Below, piece by piece: positions 24,807 through 34,407 of a DNA stretch of 49,047 bases. Under the pieces are notes generated by a model, which saw only the letters and a list, made by a program, of their open reading frames with translations, searched no databases and had not been told where the DNA came from. The translations under genes were made by a program, and so were the position numbers. Position 1 is the first letter of the stretch. Each line of letters starts with the position of its first letter. The stretch covers positions 1-49,047 of the forward strand of contig JBIOHJ010000004.1 in the NCBI GenBank assembly GCA_044448905.1, written 5' to 3'. Source of the stretch: JBIOHJ01 sp044448905. GTDB lineage: Bacteria > Bacteroidota > Bacteroidia > AKYH767-A > OLB10.

Positions 24807-26453
24807 TCAACCGGCAATTTTAACTTTTAGCTTAGAGCCGGTTTTTAAAACGCGGGGGTTGCTTAGCTTGTTGAGTTCAATTATCTGCTCAACAGTTGCG
24901 CCTTCGTAACGTATGGCAATATTCCAAAGTGTATCGCCACGCTGAACATGGTGATAAATATATTTTTCTGATGCAGGAGTTTCATTACCTGATTCTACAC
25001 CCGATGAGGCCAATGCGGTATCAGAAGAAATATTCGGGTTGGTATCATTTAAAACTGCCTGGCTGGTGTTAGCAGTCTCATTTATTGCGGAATCTGCAAT
25101 ATCAGACTTTACAGCTAATGTTTCTTTAACCTTTACAGGTTCTTTCACCCTCTGCATTGCATACACTTTCAATTTCTGACCTTTCGTTAATCTTGTCGAC
25201 TTTAGCCTGTTCAGCTTTTTAATTTCGGCAACCGAACAATCATATTTGTTGGCTATCCTGCTTAAGGTTTCGCCTCCCCTTACTGTATGAGTCTTTTTTA
25301 TCTTTTTATAAACATAACTGAAAGAACCATCATCATCGGATGGATCTGCTATGTTAAGCCTTGCAAGCACAGGTGCTTTTTCCTGGGGTTCCGGTAAAAA
25401 AATTTTGTCTTCTGCACTCAAAAAGGCAATTATTTTATTTGAAGGCAATCTTACTATCTGAGGCTGATCTGATGCAGGAATTACTCCCTTCTTATAAATC
25501 GGGTTCAGGTAGCTGATTACCTCATAAGGTAAATTAACCTGCTCTGCAATTGAGCGAAGCGAAGCTTTTCGTTCAATCCTTAAAGTATCTACTTCAAAAT
25601 AGGAAAATGCAGGTGTTACAGCCTGTAATTTATGTTCGGCTGCATAGTGCATTACATACGTTGCGGCTATAAATGCAGGAACATATCCACGGGTTTCTCT
25701 AGGAAGGAATGGGCTTATATCCCAAAAATCTGTTTTACCACCTGCCCTGATAATTGCGCGGTTAACATTACCGGCACCACAATTATAAGCAGCTATTACT
25801 AATAACCAATCTTTGTAAATATCATACATGTCCTTAAAGTACTGGCATGCGGCATGAGTAGCTTTTAAGGGGTCACGCCTTTCATCAATATATGAATTGA
25901 TTTTCAGGTTATATATCTTTCCTGTATTATACATAAATTGCCAGATGCCGGTAGCTCCAACACGCGATTTTGCAATCGGATTCAAAGCCGATTCAACAAT
26001 AGCGAGATACTTTAATTCAATAGGTAATTCTTCTTTATCCAGCACCTCTTCAAACATCGGGAAATACAGATCCTTCAAACCGAGCACCCTTTTTGTAAGC
26101 TCTCTTTTCTTAAATGCATATACATCAATATATTTTTTTACCTCATCATTATAAGTAAGGGGTATAGGAGTGCTTAAAGACGATATTCTCCTTGTATAAA
26201 CTTCATCCGAAAAATACGGAACTTCAAAATTGCTTTTATCGGAACAAGCCTGTTCCGAACCGCCTGATGAGCAATTAAAGCGGATTACATTGTTAAGTGT
26301 AACCAAGCTGTCGAGCATTTCAACAATTGGGTCGTTAGCTTGGGCCAAACCGGTTTTAATGCCCCGTTCTGCCGGCTGACTTTGTACAAATAAAGTTGAC
26401 CCAAGGAGCAGCAGGGAAAATAATAATGCCTTTATTTTTAAGATTCTATTCAC
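24807..26453 (-). CDS. Membrane-bound lytic transglycosylase, MltD type, with two LysM domains
   Basis: It cleaves the glycan strands of peptidoglycan, leaving 1,6-anhydro ends. The 548-residue product starts with GTG and has a signal peptide at about 1-25. The SLT domain (about 140-260) has catalytic E154 in LAIVESALNP, followed by GATGIWQFM, RRDPLKATHAA and AAYNCGAGNVNRAI, the standard family motifs. LysM domains that bind peptidoglycan are at about 387-431 (THTVRGGETLSRIA) and 499-545 (HHVQRGDTLWNIA), joined by a disordered N/S/T/A-rich linker. It is similar in layout to E. coli MltD but without an obvious lipobox. It converges with the M16 gene and is transcribed alone. Confidence 0.93.
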   Translation of the reverse strand: MNRILKIKALLFSLLLLGSTLFVQSQPAERGIKTGLAQANDPIVEMLDSLVTLNNVIRFNCSSGGSEQACSDKSNFEVPYFSDEVYTRRISSLSTPIPLTYNDEVKKYIDVYAFKKRELTKRVLGLKDLYFPMFEEVLDKEELPIELKYLAIVESALNPIAKSRVGATGIWQFMYNTGKIYNLKINSYIDERRDPLKATHAACQYFKDMYDIYKDWLLVIAAYNCGAGNVNRAIIRAGGKTDFWDISPFLPRETRGYVPAFIAATYVMHYAAEHKLQAVTPAFSYFEVDTLRIERKASLRSIAEQVNLPYEVISYLNPIYKKGVIPASDQPQIVRLPSNKIIAFLSAEDKIFLPEPQEKAPVLARLNIADPSDDDGSFSYVYKKIKKTHTVRGGETLSRIANKYDCSVAEIKKLNRLKSTRLTKGQKLKVYAMQRVKEPVKVKETLAVKSDIADSAINETANTSQAVLNDTNPNISSDTALASSGVESGNETPASEKYIYHHVQRGDTLWNIAIRYEGATVEQIIELNKLSNPRVLKTGSKLKVKIAG

Positions 26454-26728
26454 TATATTATGGTGTTGGTTTTACACTTATAGCCTTTTTATTACAAAAA
26501 GTTCGGCTAAAATAAGAATAAAATCACTTAAAATAACGTAAGTCTTACACAAGATATTACAGGACTTTTCAAACATAATTTCGGGGAGAATAATTAAGAT
26601 AATTGAGAAATTGAAGCGAAAGTTTGATTAAGTTTGTTTGGCTAATGAACAAACTATACTTTTTAATTATACTTTTTTACTTGTGGAATTTGTGAAACCA
26701 ATTTACTGATCAAGCAGCACAAACTAAA

Positions 26729-28255
26729 ATGAAAAAAATTATATTGTCGATTTCACTATCTTTTCTTTTGAATGAATTTTCGCTGGCTCAAATTACATTT
26801 CAAAGATGTTATGGCGGAAATGGACTTGAATCTGCTGAATCTGTTCAACAGACTAATGACGGAGGATACATTATTGCGGGGAGAACTTCCAGTTTCGGTG
26901 CGGGAAATACTGATATTTATTTAATTAAAACTGATGCTGGTGGAGATACACTATGGACAAGAACTTATGGCAGTACATATAGTGAGTATGCATATTATGT
27001 TCAGCAAACTTCTGATAGTGGATATATTATTGTTGGAACGACTGAACCAACATCATATTATAGTATTTATTTAATCAAAACAGATTATAATGGTGATACG
27101 TTATGGACAAAAATCCATCATATGCCAAATGATACTTATGCTTTTTGTGTGCAGCAAACTTCCGATGGAGGGTATATTGTTACGGGAGGCACTGTAAATC
27201 CTTCTCTAAGTCCATATGATCATGTTTTTATGCTCAAAACTAATGCAATGGGAAATCTCGTTTGGATAAAGAAATATTTTGGTGCTTTTGGCGAATCATG
27301 CCGTTCCGTTCGGCAGACAACTGATGGAGGCTATATTTTGGCAGGAGGAACAACTAGCTTCGGAATAGGTGATGCTGATATTTTTTTGATTAAAACCGAT
27401 TCGATTGGAAATATTGCTTGGTCAAAAACCTTTGGTGGTTCTCAAACGGACAATGCATATACTGTTCAACAGACCACCGATGGAGGTTATATTTTAGGGG
27501 GGCTTATAACAAACGATATAACAGGAATTTCTAATGCTTGTTTGATTAAAACCAATGGAAATGGTGATACATTATGGACAAAAACATACGAAAATCAAGC
27601 TGCATTATCTGCTCTTCAGACCATTGACGGAGGCTATCTTCTTTTTGATAGCAATCCCCTTTTAATTAAGACCGATACGATTGGAAATATATTGTGGTCA
27701 AAAAAATATAATAACGGTTATGGTATTGTATCTTCTGTTCAGCAAACTACGGACGGAGGTTATATTTTGGCAGGTGGAATAGGTTTCTTCGGTGCCGGAA
27801 GTATAGATGTATATTTGATTAAATCCGATTCACTTGGCAGCAGTGGTTGCAACGAAATTGATACCACAATTACCATTAGTTCAACGTCAATTCAAATTAC
27901 TAATCCCACTCCGGTACAATCAATTCCTCCCAACAGCACTATTAACATTAGCACCATTATAGGGAGTGGAGGTATAGTAACTACACTTTGTTTTTCTACT
28001 GATATTAATGAAACAAGCGGGGGCAAAGACGAAATAAATGTTTTTCCCAATCCCTTTACTGATAAACTATCTTTTACTAGCGATAATGACTTTTCTCAAC
28101 TTATTCTTTATGACATCTTTTCAAGAAAACTTTTGCAGCAAACTTTCACAAACACAACAACTTTAAACACCTCTCATCTTGCAAAAGGAATTTACATTTA
28201 TGAAGTGAGGGGTAAAAATGGTGTGGTTAAGAAAGGAAAAGTTGTAAAAGAATAA
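26729..28255 (+). CDS. Secreted repeat protein with T9SS sorting domain
   Basis: The product has 508 residues with a signal peptide at about 1-20 (MKKIILSISLSFLLNEFSLA). About seven repeats of roughly 50-60 residues fill positions 25-375. Each has the core Q-Q-T-x-D-G-G-Y-I-x-x-G, a D-I-Y-L-I-K-T-D element and a G-D-T-L-W-T-K-T-Y turn, a propeller-like repeat common in Bacteroidota secreted proteins. A short linker follows, then the sorting domain at about 430-508 (INVFPNPFTDKLSFTS, KGIYIYEVRGKNGVVKKGKVV). Upstream, TAAGTTTG at 26629-26636 is a candidate -7 element about 90 bases before the ATG, with no clear -33 partner. Function is unknown; a surface-binding role is only a guess. Confidence 0.85.
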   Translation: MKKIILSISLSFLLNEFSLAQITFQRCYGGNGLESAESVQQTNDGGYIIAGRTSSFGAGNTDIYLIKTDAGGDTLWTRTYGSTYSEYAYYVQQTSDSGYIIVGTTEPTSYYSIYLIKTDYNGDTLWTKIHHMPNDTYAFCVQQTSDGGYIVTGGTVNPSLSPYDHVFMLKTNAMGNLVWIKKYFGAFGESCRSVRQTTDGGYILAGGTTSFGIGDADIFLIKTDSIGNIAWSKTFGGSQTDNAYTVQQTTDGGYILGGLITNDITGISNACLIKTNGNGDTLWTKTYENQAALSALQTIDGGYLLFDSNPLLIKTDTIGNILWSKKYNNGYGIVSSVQQTTDGGYILAGGIGFFGAGSIDVYLIKSDSLGSSGCNEIDTTITISSTSIQITNPTPVQSIPPNSTINISTIIGSGGIVTTLCFSTDINETSGGKDEINVFPNPFTDKLSFTSDNDFSQLILYDIFSRKLLQQTFTNTTTLNTSHLAKGIYIYEVRGKNGVVKKGKVVKE

Positions 28256-28371
28256 GGCGGGCTTAACGCGTTTTTATTTTGTAATCAGCTTATTTAAATC
28301 TCTTAAAGTTTAGTTGAATATTTTTATTAATTACTGCCATTATTTCGGCATGAACTGACATTGATTCAGCC

Positions 28372-28560
28372 GATGACTTCATTGAACAACCCGATGGTTT
28401 CATTGAACAACCCGATGGTTTCATTGAACAACCCGATGGTTTCATTGAACGACCCGATGGCTTCATTGAACAACCCGATGGCTTCATTGAACAACCCGAT
28501 GGCTTCATTGAACAACCCGATGACTTCATTGAACAACCCGATGGCTTCATTGAATGAAAT
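28372..28560. repeat. 21-bp tandem repeat array, 9 copies
   Basis: Nine units with consensus GATGGYTTCATTGAACAACCC run without gaps from 28372; the last diverges into GAATGAAAT. The units fall into two blocks, differing at the T/C after GATGG, that can be read as internal expansions. All three frames on the plus strand or its complement stay open because 21 is a multiple of three, but none has a credible start or codon pattern. The rest of the 28256-28694 gap holds only the hairpin at 28647-28677. Confidence 0.95.
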
Positions 28561-28646
28561 CAAAGGTATCATCCCATCAATCAATTAATTCACCTTATAG
28601 GTAGTTAAATTCTCCTGCCAGGTTTTTAATTTAGCAAACAGTATCA

Positions 28647-28677
28647 AACCTGTCAAAGGCTTCGCAGCCCGACAGGT
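28647..28677. repeat. REP-like palindrome, copy 2
   Basis: AACCTGTC (28647-28654) and GACAGGT (28671-28677) flank a loop containing GGCTTCGCAGCCC. Read on the minus strand it aligns with the perfect palindrome at 5815-5842, sharing ACCTGTC, GCGAAGC and GACAGG. Confidence 0.6.
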
Positions 28678-28694
28678 AAAAAAAAATGAGAAAA

Positions 28695-29771
28695 TTAAGT
28701 TTGCTTCAGCGCCTTAATATGAAAAACCTTTGCTTTGGAAAAATACCTGATAAGATAAGGTATGGAAACAAGAGCCAGCGAAAGAAACAATATAAGAAAC
28801 AGTAAAGTGAGGTTACCCAAATTGCGTAACGTAAGCGCAAGCAAAATAAAACCAACGTTAACTGTAAAAAGAGTTAATGAAACTTCGCGATGTGTTAAGC
28901 CCATATCGAGCAGCTGGTGATGAATGTGGTTACGGTCGGCAACAAAAGGTGAACGTTTATTGATTAACCTGATGGTAAAAATCCTCAGCGTATCGAACAA
29001 CGGGATAATTAAAATTGCAATTGCCATTGCCGGGCCCGAACGGAACGGGAATGCATCGGGTGGCGATATAAAGCTCAGTTGAATAAAATTAATAGCCAGC
29101 ACCGACAGGATTAATCCAACGATTAACGAACCGGTATCGCCCATAAAAATATTTGCCGGTGAAAAATTATAAACCAGGAATGCAAGCAGCGAGCTGAATA
29201 ACGCAAACGATAAAATGCATAAAGCAAATTGACCGTAATTATAAAACCACAACCCGAAAGTAAAGCTCGCGATAGCGCCAATGCCACCGGCTAAACCGTC
29301 AATCCCGTCTATCAGGTTATACGCGTTAATTATAAGAAGAATGGTGAAGAGAGAAAACGCAATGCTGAACCAGTATGGAATATCATATATCCCGAAAATG
29401 CCACACAAAGTAGTTATACGAATGTTGGCAAAAAGAACAATGATGAGCGCGGCAAACACCTGGCCGTAGAATTTTTTACTCGCTGTAAGTTCAATAATGT
29501 CATCCTTCAGTCCTATTAAAAACATTACAAGAATCCCGGCTATAATGTATTGTGAAGCGCTGTAATCAAATTCAACCGACCAAAAGGTAAATGAAAACAC
29601 CACCCCGGCAAAAATTGCTACTCCGCCTAAGGTAGGAATGCTTGCTTTATGAGCTTTCCTTTCGGAGGGTACATCGAACAGGTTTTTAATAATGGAAACC
29701 TTAATGATGGAAGGTATGGCGAGAAAAGTGATTACAAAAGAAGTGATGCAGGAAAAGACAATGTTAATCAT
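28695..29771 (-). CDS. MraY/WecA-family sugar-1-phosphate transferase
   Basis: It transfers a HexNAc-1-phosphate from a UDP-sugar to undecaprenyl phosphate, starting a lipid-linked glycan. The 358-residue, multi-spanning protein has the family's motifs: an aspartate pair in GLKDDIIELTASKKF, the nucleophile region NAYNLIDGIDGLAGG, NIFMGDTGSLIVG, and a histidine-rich loop near RNHIHHQLLDMGLTHRE. The H-I-H-H loop and lack of murein-cluster neighbours favour WecA/TagO-type over MraY. TACATTTG on the minus strand (29789-29796) is a possible -7 element. It lies alone before the polysaccharide genes, separated by a 270-base gap in which I see only a weak TTGCCTG/CAGGCAA inverted repeat. Confidence 0.9.
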   Translation of the reverse strand: MINIVFSCITSFVITFLAIPSIIKVSIIKNLFDVPSERKAHKASIPTLGGVAIFAGVVFSFTFWSVEFDYSASQYIIAGILVMFLIGLKDDIIELTASKKFYGQVFAALIIVLFANIRITTLCGIFGIYDIPYWFSIAFSLFTILLIINAYNLIDGIDGLAGGIGAIASFTFGLWFYNYGQFALCILSFALFSSLLAFLVYNFSPANIFMGDTGSLIVGLILSVLAINFIQLSFISPPDAFPFRSGPAMAIAILIIPLFDTLRIFTIRLINKRSPFVADRNHIHHQLLDMGLTHREVSLTLFTVNVGFILLALTLRNLGNLTLLFLILFLSLALVSIPYLIRYFSKAKVFHIKALKQT

Positions 29772-30041
29772 GGGTTGGTTTCTGGTAACAAATGTAAATT
29801 TATAATAATGTGGTCTCCTATAAATTTTGTAAACTGATATAATAACAAGGCGAACGCATGTTTTTGAATTGTAAAAATTAGTGCCTTTTTTTAAAATTGG
29901 TTTTGCAACAGTTTTACTTGAAGCAATCCCTGGTTTTTTGGTCGTGGCAACATTGAAATTTGCCTGGTTAATTGGTAATTATGAGAATGAAAATAAACAG
30001 GCAAGGATTATGCCGTTTTTATAAATTATGAAAAAGTTTTT

Positions 30042-31664
30042 TTAAAAATCGTAGTACCGGTTCGTTAGCGCAGTACGTATGCCGAAATAAAAATAAAGAG
30101 TTTCATTTTTGCCTAATTCATTTTTTGCAATACGGTTCACTAACCCGGCTTCAACCCGTAAATTTGATTTTGGATTTACAAGATACGTAAATTTAAAATC
30201 GGTGTAAAGTTGTTTGGTTTTCAACCCCTGCCCTACTTCGTTTCCATATTCATTCGGATGCGTAAAATAACTTTGCCATACATCCTGTCCATAATTAATA
30301 ACGTTGCCAAGCGAATCTTTAAAATAATCGTAGCCGATTTCTGCGTACATTATCTCAGCCTCGACACCAAAATTTTTATAACTATAGTTGATTATAGAAA
30401 CCGATTCCCAAAAATTTGCTCCCAGCGGATGGGTGATGGATTGGTTATAATGTGCATAAGCTGTTAACGAGCTCCAATGCTGATAGGTATACGGGCGGAC
30501 AAAATTGTATTCGGTATTCAGATGCAGGTTTTTAATTCCGGCAACATTAAAATATTTAATGCCAAACTGAACGGCTTGTTTATTTGCCCACCAGCCATTT
30601 CCTGCTCTTACTTCCTCTATTTTAAATTCGTCTAATAAAAGTTGGGAATATGCTGTTATAGACCCGGTTATTTTATATTTTGCGGTAAAGCCTATCAATG
30701 CATTATCAGGCGAGTTTAATGAGAATTCAACCGGGCGGAAAAAGATAATTGGGTTGAGGTAATTTACATCAAAACATTGTCCCCGCACCGAATCGGATTT
30801 CCAAATCACTGCTTCAAGAAGCCCGATTGAAGCACGTTTGCCTATGTTGAAGTCGAGATAGTGAAACGTTCCATATTTTTTTTTGTAAGGCTCTCCTTCT
30901 TTTACAGGAATTTTTCGATCCTGGAAAGCAACGTACAAGTTCTGGTATTTAATTTTCCAGATGGTTAACGTTATTTTAAGATAAGGAAAGTTAAATGCAT
31001 TGTCAGAAAACAAAAGCGAGCGGTAACCGTCACCAATAAAAACTTTATCATGCCCGAACTGAAAGTTGAAATATTTTTTTAATGAGTACGAAATGGTTCC
31101 CGATGCAATATTATAGTCATAGTTTCCATACAATTTTTTTGGACGCGCACCCCCGGGAATAACGCGTTGTACTTGGATAAATGAATCGAGATAAGCTGGA
31201 AACTTCGAAAGCGATTCATAAAAACTTGTACTGAATGAAAATCGTTCACCGATATTTCCGCTAAGCCAAACACCCCTTGTATTTACAACGAGATTGCCTT
31301 TATCTCTGTCATGCATTATTTTGAATTCAAATGCCGGATCAAGGTAAAAGTTAAAATCTTCGCCCTTTACTTCAAATAAATGCTCTTTAAATAATTTTCT
31401 GCCAACCCATGTATTGTTGAATTTATTGTCCCTGATATAATGGGCAGAACTTAGCGAATCAAACGGAGCGTTCTTTTCCACTTCATTACTCATAAACGGT
31501 CTTACCGAAGTATGCATATCCGATTGGAGGTTATACAACCAAGGCTCATATCTCAAATTATAATCACGGTTAAGCGGAAGATAAAATTGTTGCGGCCATA
31601 AACTTTTAACGAAAACAAGCTGAATGAAAATACTGTATGCTGTTATTTTTGCCAGGCCCGCCAT
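30042..31664 (-). CDS. RemB/Wzi-like outer-membrane barrel
   Basis: The product has 540 residues from ATG 31664. A TTG ten codons upstream is possible but overlaps a TATTTTTG -7-like element. An N-terminal hydrophobic stretch (KITAYSIFIQLVFVKSLWPQ) serves as signal peptide. The remainder alternates amphipathic strands with aromatic ends, as in a beta-barrel, and ends in phenylalanine like most outer-membrane proteins. Segments such as FNFQFGHDKVFIGDGYRSLLFSDNAF and DVNYLNPIIFFRPVEFS match what I recall of the capsule-assembly Wzi/RemB group; RemB was named in flavobacterial gliding motility. It diverges from the initiating-transferase gene at 31895, which supports a role in holding or assembling the surface polysaccharide. 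Confidence 0.78.
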   Translation of the reverse strand: MAGLAKITAYSIFIQLVFVKSLWPQQFYLPLNRDYNLRYEPWLYNLQSDMHTSVRPFMSNEVEKNAPFDSLSSAHYIRDNKFNNTWVGRKLFKEHLFEVKGEDFNFYLDPAFEFKIMHDRDKGNLVVNTRGVWLSGNIGERFSFSTSFYESLSKFPAYLDSFIQVQRVIPGGARPKKLYGNYDYNIASGTISYSLKKYFNFQFGHDKVFIGDGYRSLLFSDNAFNFPYLKITLTIWKIKYQNLYVAFQDRKIPVKEGEPYKKKYGTFHYLDFNIGKRASIGLLEAVIWKSDSVRGQCFDVNYLNPIIFFRPVEFSLNSPDNALIGFTAKYKITGSITAYSQLLLDEFKIEEVRAGNGWWANKQAVQFGIKYFNVAGIKNLHLNTEYNFVRPYTYQHWSSLTAYAHYNQSITHPLGANFWESVSIINYSYKNFGVEAEIMYAEIGYDYFKDSLGNVINYGQDVWQSYFTHPNEYGNEVGQGLKTKQLYTDFKFTYLVNPKSNLRVEAGLVNRIAKNELGKNETLYFYFGIRTALTNRYYDF

Positions 31665-31894
31665 ACTGAATTTTGGTTGATGCTGTTTTACCAAAAATAA
31701 AAATCAAATTGATATAGCCTCGTTTGTAGTTGAGGAATTATTAACAAATAATACTTTAGTATCTTATTCAATCGGTTCCTGGCAAGTGCTACGAAATAAC
31801 TTCTTTAATTATTACCCCATAATGAACTTTAATTTATCTCTTCTGCATGTAACTTCAAAAAAGTAACTTCGTACCGTAATTGACAAACTAATCA

Positions 31895-33289
31895 ATGGCA
31901 ATTGGCTATTCCAGATACCTGAATGCAATTTATGCAATTGGAGATATTCTGCTTCTTAATGTTTCATTTGCTGCCATCAGTTTTATAAACGATAATTTTC
32001 ATTTTAAAGTTGATACTGTATTTTTAGTTCAGTTTTTATACATTAATTTTTTCTGGGCTATTTCGGTATTTATATTTAAGATAAATGAAATCGATCGGGT
32101 AATAAGGTATGAAAATGTGCTCGGTAATTTGTTGCGCACAGTGGTTTTGCACTTTTTATTGCTTATATCATTTAACTATTTGTTTACTTCCGTTCTGTTT
32201 TTGATTTCGGATTTTTATACTAAGTACATTGTATTTGTAATTCTGCTTATTACGTGGCGTTCCGTCATGCTTTTGTTGATTAATTTTTTTCGCAAACGGG
32301 GCATGAATTACCGGAGGGTTATTATTGTTGGCGAAGGGCAGCTTGCAAAAGATATGAGCGATTTTTTTATCTCCTATCCTGAATTTGGCTATCGCCTGCA
32401 GGGTATTTTTCGTAACAACAGTAATGAAGAACCGGTTAACAATGATTTAAAAGTTGCAGGAACTGTAGAAACCGCAAAAGAATTTGCCATCAGGAATTCG
32501 ACCGATGAAATTTATTGTTCAATGCAGGGGATGAAAAATGAACAGATAAGCGACCTGATAAAATTCTGCGAACAAAATCTTATGCGTTTTAAGCTTATTC
32601 CTGATTTCAGGGGGTTGATGAACCTGAGGTTGAAAATTGATTTTTATGAAAGTGTTCCTGTTATCAGCCTGCGAAGTGAGCCATTGGAAAGTCTATTTAA
32701 CCGCGTTGTTAAAAGAGGATTTGATTTTGTTTTTTCTTTCTCAATAATTATTTTAATTTTTCCATGGCTGTTTCCTTTTATTGCTCTATGCATTAAGTTA
32801 AGCTCAAAAGGACCTGTATTATTTAAGCAAAAACGTTCCGGAAAAAAAAATGAAGTATTCACTTGCTGGAAATTTCGTACCATGCGTGTTAATGATGAAG
32901 CCGATGAAGTGCAGGCTACCAAAAATGATATTCGAATAACAGGCATTGGCAGATTTTTGCGTCAGACAAACCTTGATGAATTACCTCAATTTATTAATGT
33001 CTTCATAGGGCAAATGTCGGTAGTTGGTCCACGCCCTCACATGTTAAAACATACCGAAGATTATTCTAAAATGATCGACAAGTTTATGGTGCGCCATTTG
33101 ATAAAGCCCGGTATAACAGGTTGGGCACAAGTAAAAGGATTTAGGGGAGAAACAAAAGATAATAGTAAAATGGAAAAACGTGTTGAAAACGATGTGTGGT
33201 ATATCGAAAACTGGTCTTTATTGCTCGATATTAAAATAATTTTTCTTACTCTTAAAAATATGTTGCGCGGTGAAGAAAATGCCGCATAG
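31895..33289 (+). CDS. Polyprenyl glycosylphosphotransferase (WcaJ/WbaP type)
   Basis: It attaches the first sugar-1-phosphate, usually glucose or galactose, to undecaprenyl phosphate at the inner membrane. The 464 residues include four N-terminal membrane spans (about 10-125), a Rossmann-like middle domain (VIIVGEGQLAKDMSDFF), one further span near 275-300, and the catalytic C-terminus. The catalytic part has FKQKRSGKKNEVFTCWKFRTM, RQTNLDELPQFINVFIGQMSVVGPRPHM and PGITGWAQVKGFRG, all family hallmarks. It is the only plus-strand gene of the polysaccharide block apart from the broken methyltransferase. Its stop directly abuts the stop of the converging glycosyltransferase with no spacer. Confidence 0.93.
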   Translation: MAIGYSRYLNAIYAIGDILLLNVSFAAISFINDNFHFKVDTVFLVQFLYINFFWAISVFIFKINEIDRVIRYENVLGNLLRTVVLHFLLLISFNYLFTSVLFLISDFYTKYIVFVILLITWRSVMLLLINFFRKRGMNYRRVIIVGEGQLAKDMSDFFISYPEFGYRLQGIFRNNSNEEPVNNDLKVAGTVETAKEFAIRNSTDEIYCSMQGMKNEQISDLIKFCEQNLMRFKLIPDFRGLMNLRLKIDFYESVPVISLRSEPLESLFNRVVKRGFDFVFSFSIIILIFPWLFPFIALCIKLSSKGPVLFKQKRSGKKNEVFTCWKFRTMRVNDEADEVQATKNDIRITGIGRFLRQTNLDELPQFINVFIGQMSVVGPRPHMLKHTEDYSKMIDKFMVRHLIKPGITGWAQVKGFRGETKDNSKMEKRVENDVWYIENWSLLLDIKIIFLTLKNMLRGEENAA

Positions 33290-34393
33290 TTAATTTTTAG
33301 CCACAACTTCGGTAAACATTTTTTCATATAATTCAATAATGTTTTTCCAATTATAAAAGTTTTTTATTTTGTCAACATTATTGGTTTCAAATAGGGTGCG
33401 CATAGGTTCATGACGTTCAAATTTGTCGATACAATTTTTAATATCCTGTGCGCTTGAAAAGTAAATTGCATCTTCTCCTAAAACATTTCTGTTAAAAATA
33501 TTGTCATGAGCAACAATAAAAGCACCTGCGGCCATCGCTTCGAGCAATGAAGGGTTGGTACCTCCTACCGAATGACCATGAAAATAAATTTTTGCAAAAT
33601 GCCTCAATGTGTAAAGCATTTGTTGTCCGGTTGTCCAGCCCTTAAAAACTATTTTGCTGCTGTTTTTATATTTTCCGATTAAATACTTTCCGTACTTCGA
33701 ATTAAAACTCGCAAAAACAAAGGTGGGGATCCGTGATTCGGAAATTGCCACACCATCCAAAATCATTTCAATATTATTTTCAGGCTCCAGCCTTCCGATC
33801 ATAATATGGTACCCGTATTTTGGAAGATCAAGCTTTTCAAGCACTGATTCATCAGGCTGTTCCATTATATTGGCGGCATACGGAATAAAGTAAGATGCTT
33901 TTTTAAAATTTTCTTTCAAATATTTTTCAATCCCTATATTATCGGCAATAAGTGCATGTGATTTTTGAACGGCAATTTTTTCGAACCGTTTTGCAAGCTG
34001 CCGGATAAAAGGGCTCCATTTTGCCCGTTTCCATTCCAGACCGTCAATATTCGTGATGATTTTTGACTTGGAAAACGGGCAAAAATAATAGGCGATAGCA
34101 GAGGTAGTATAGCCGCAAACAAGGATGGCATCGCATTTTTCGCGCACCGCATCCCTGAGCGACAAGTAATCATAAATAAAATTTGCAACTGTTCCTATTT
34201 GATTTTCCGGACTGAATTTTTTTTTTATTCTTACTCCATTGAATTCCGATCTGTCATAAGGATGAAAATGCGGATTATATACTATAATCTCATGTCCTTT
34301 TTGCGCCAACCCGACTGAAACATGTTCGGCAAATTCTTCGAGCCCTCCATAATTATTAGGAATTCCTCGTGTACTTACAAAAGCAATTCTCAC
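33290..34393 (-). CDS. Glycosyltransferase with DUF1972 N-terminus (GT4-like)
   Basis: The product has 367 residues, starting with GTG. The N-terminal half begins VRIAFVSTRGIPNNYGGLEEFAEH, the DUF1972 signature of a group containing rhamnosyltransferases. The C-terminal half has the GT-B donor site (IMIGRLEPENNIEMILDGV, GGTNPSLLEAMAAGAFIVAHD), with the conserved E in LLEAMA. There are no membrane spans, so it should act on lipid-linked intermediates at the cytoplasmic face. It follows the epimerase gene with 14 bases between, suggesting one transcript and perhaps shared sugar-nucleotide use. Acceptor and donor cannot be told from sequence. Confidence 0.9.
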   Translation of the reverse strand: MRIAFVSTRGIPNNYGGLEEFAEHVSVGLAQKGHEIIVYNPHFHPYDRSEFNGVRIKKKFSPENQIGTVANFIYDYLSLRDAVREKCDAILVCGYTTSAIAYYFCPFSKSKIITNIDGLEWKRAKWSPFIRQLAKRFEKIAVQKSHALIADNIGIEKYLKENFKKASYFIPYAANIMEQPDESVLEKLDLPKYGYHIMIGRLEPENNIEMILDGVAISESRIPTFVFASFNSKYGKYLIGKYKNSSKIVFKGWTTGQQMLYTLRHFAKIYFHGHSVGGTNPSLLEAMAAGAFIVAHDNIFNRNVLGEDAIYFSSAQDIKNCIDKFERHEPMRTLFETNNVDKIKNFYNWKNIIELYEKMFTEVVAKN

Positions 34394-34407
34394 AGAAATA
34401 TTTTTTC

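Noticed and set aside
28372..28560. Possible CRISPR array
   Set aside because: The units are contiguous 21-mers with no unique spacers, and no cas gene is nearby. The same reasoning applies to 11642-11830.
28290..28588. Three open frames across the second 21-bp array
   Set aside because: All are products of a 21-bp period without stops. None has family-like sequence outside the repeats.
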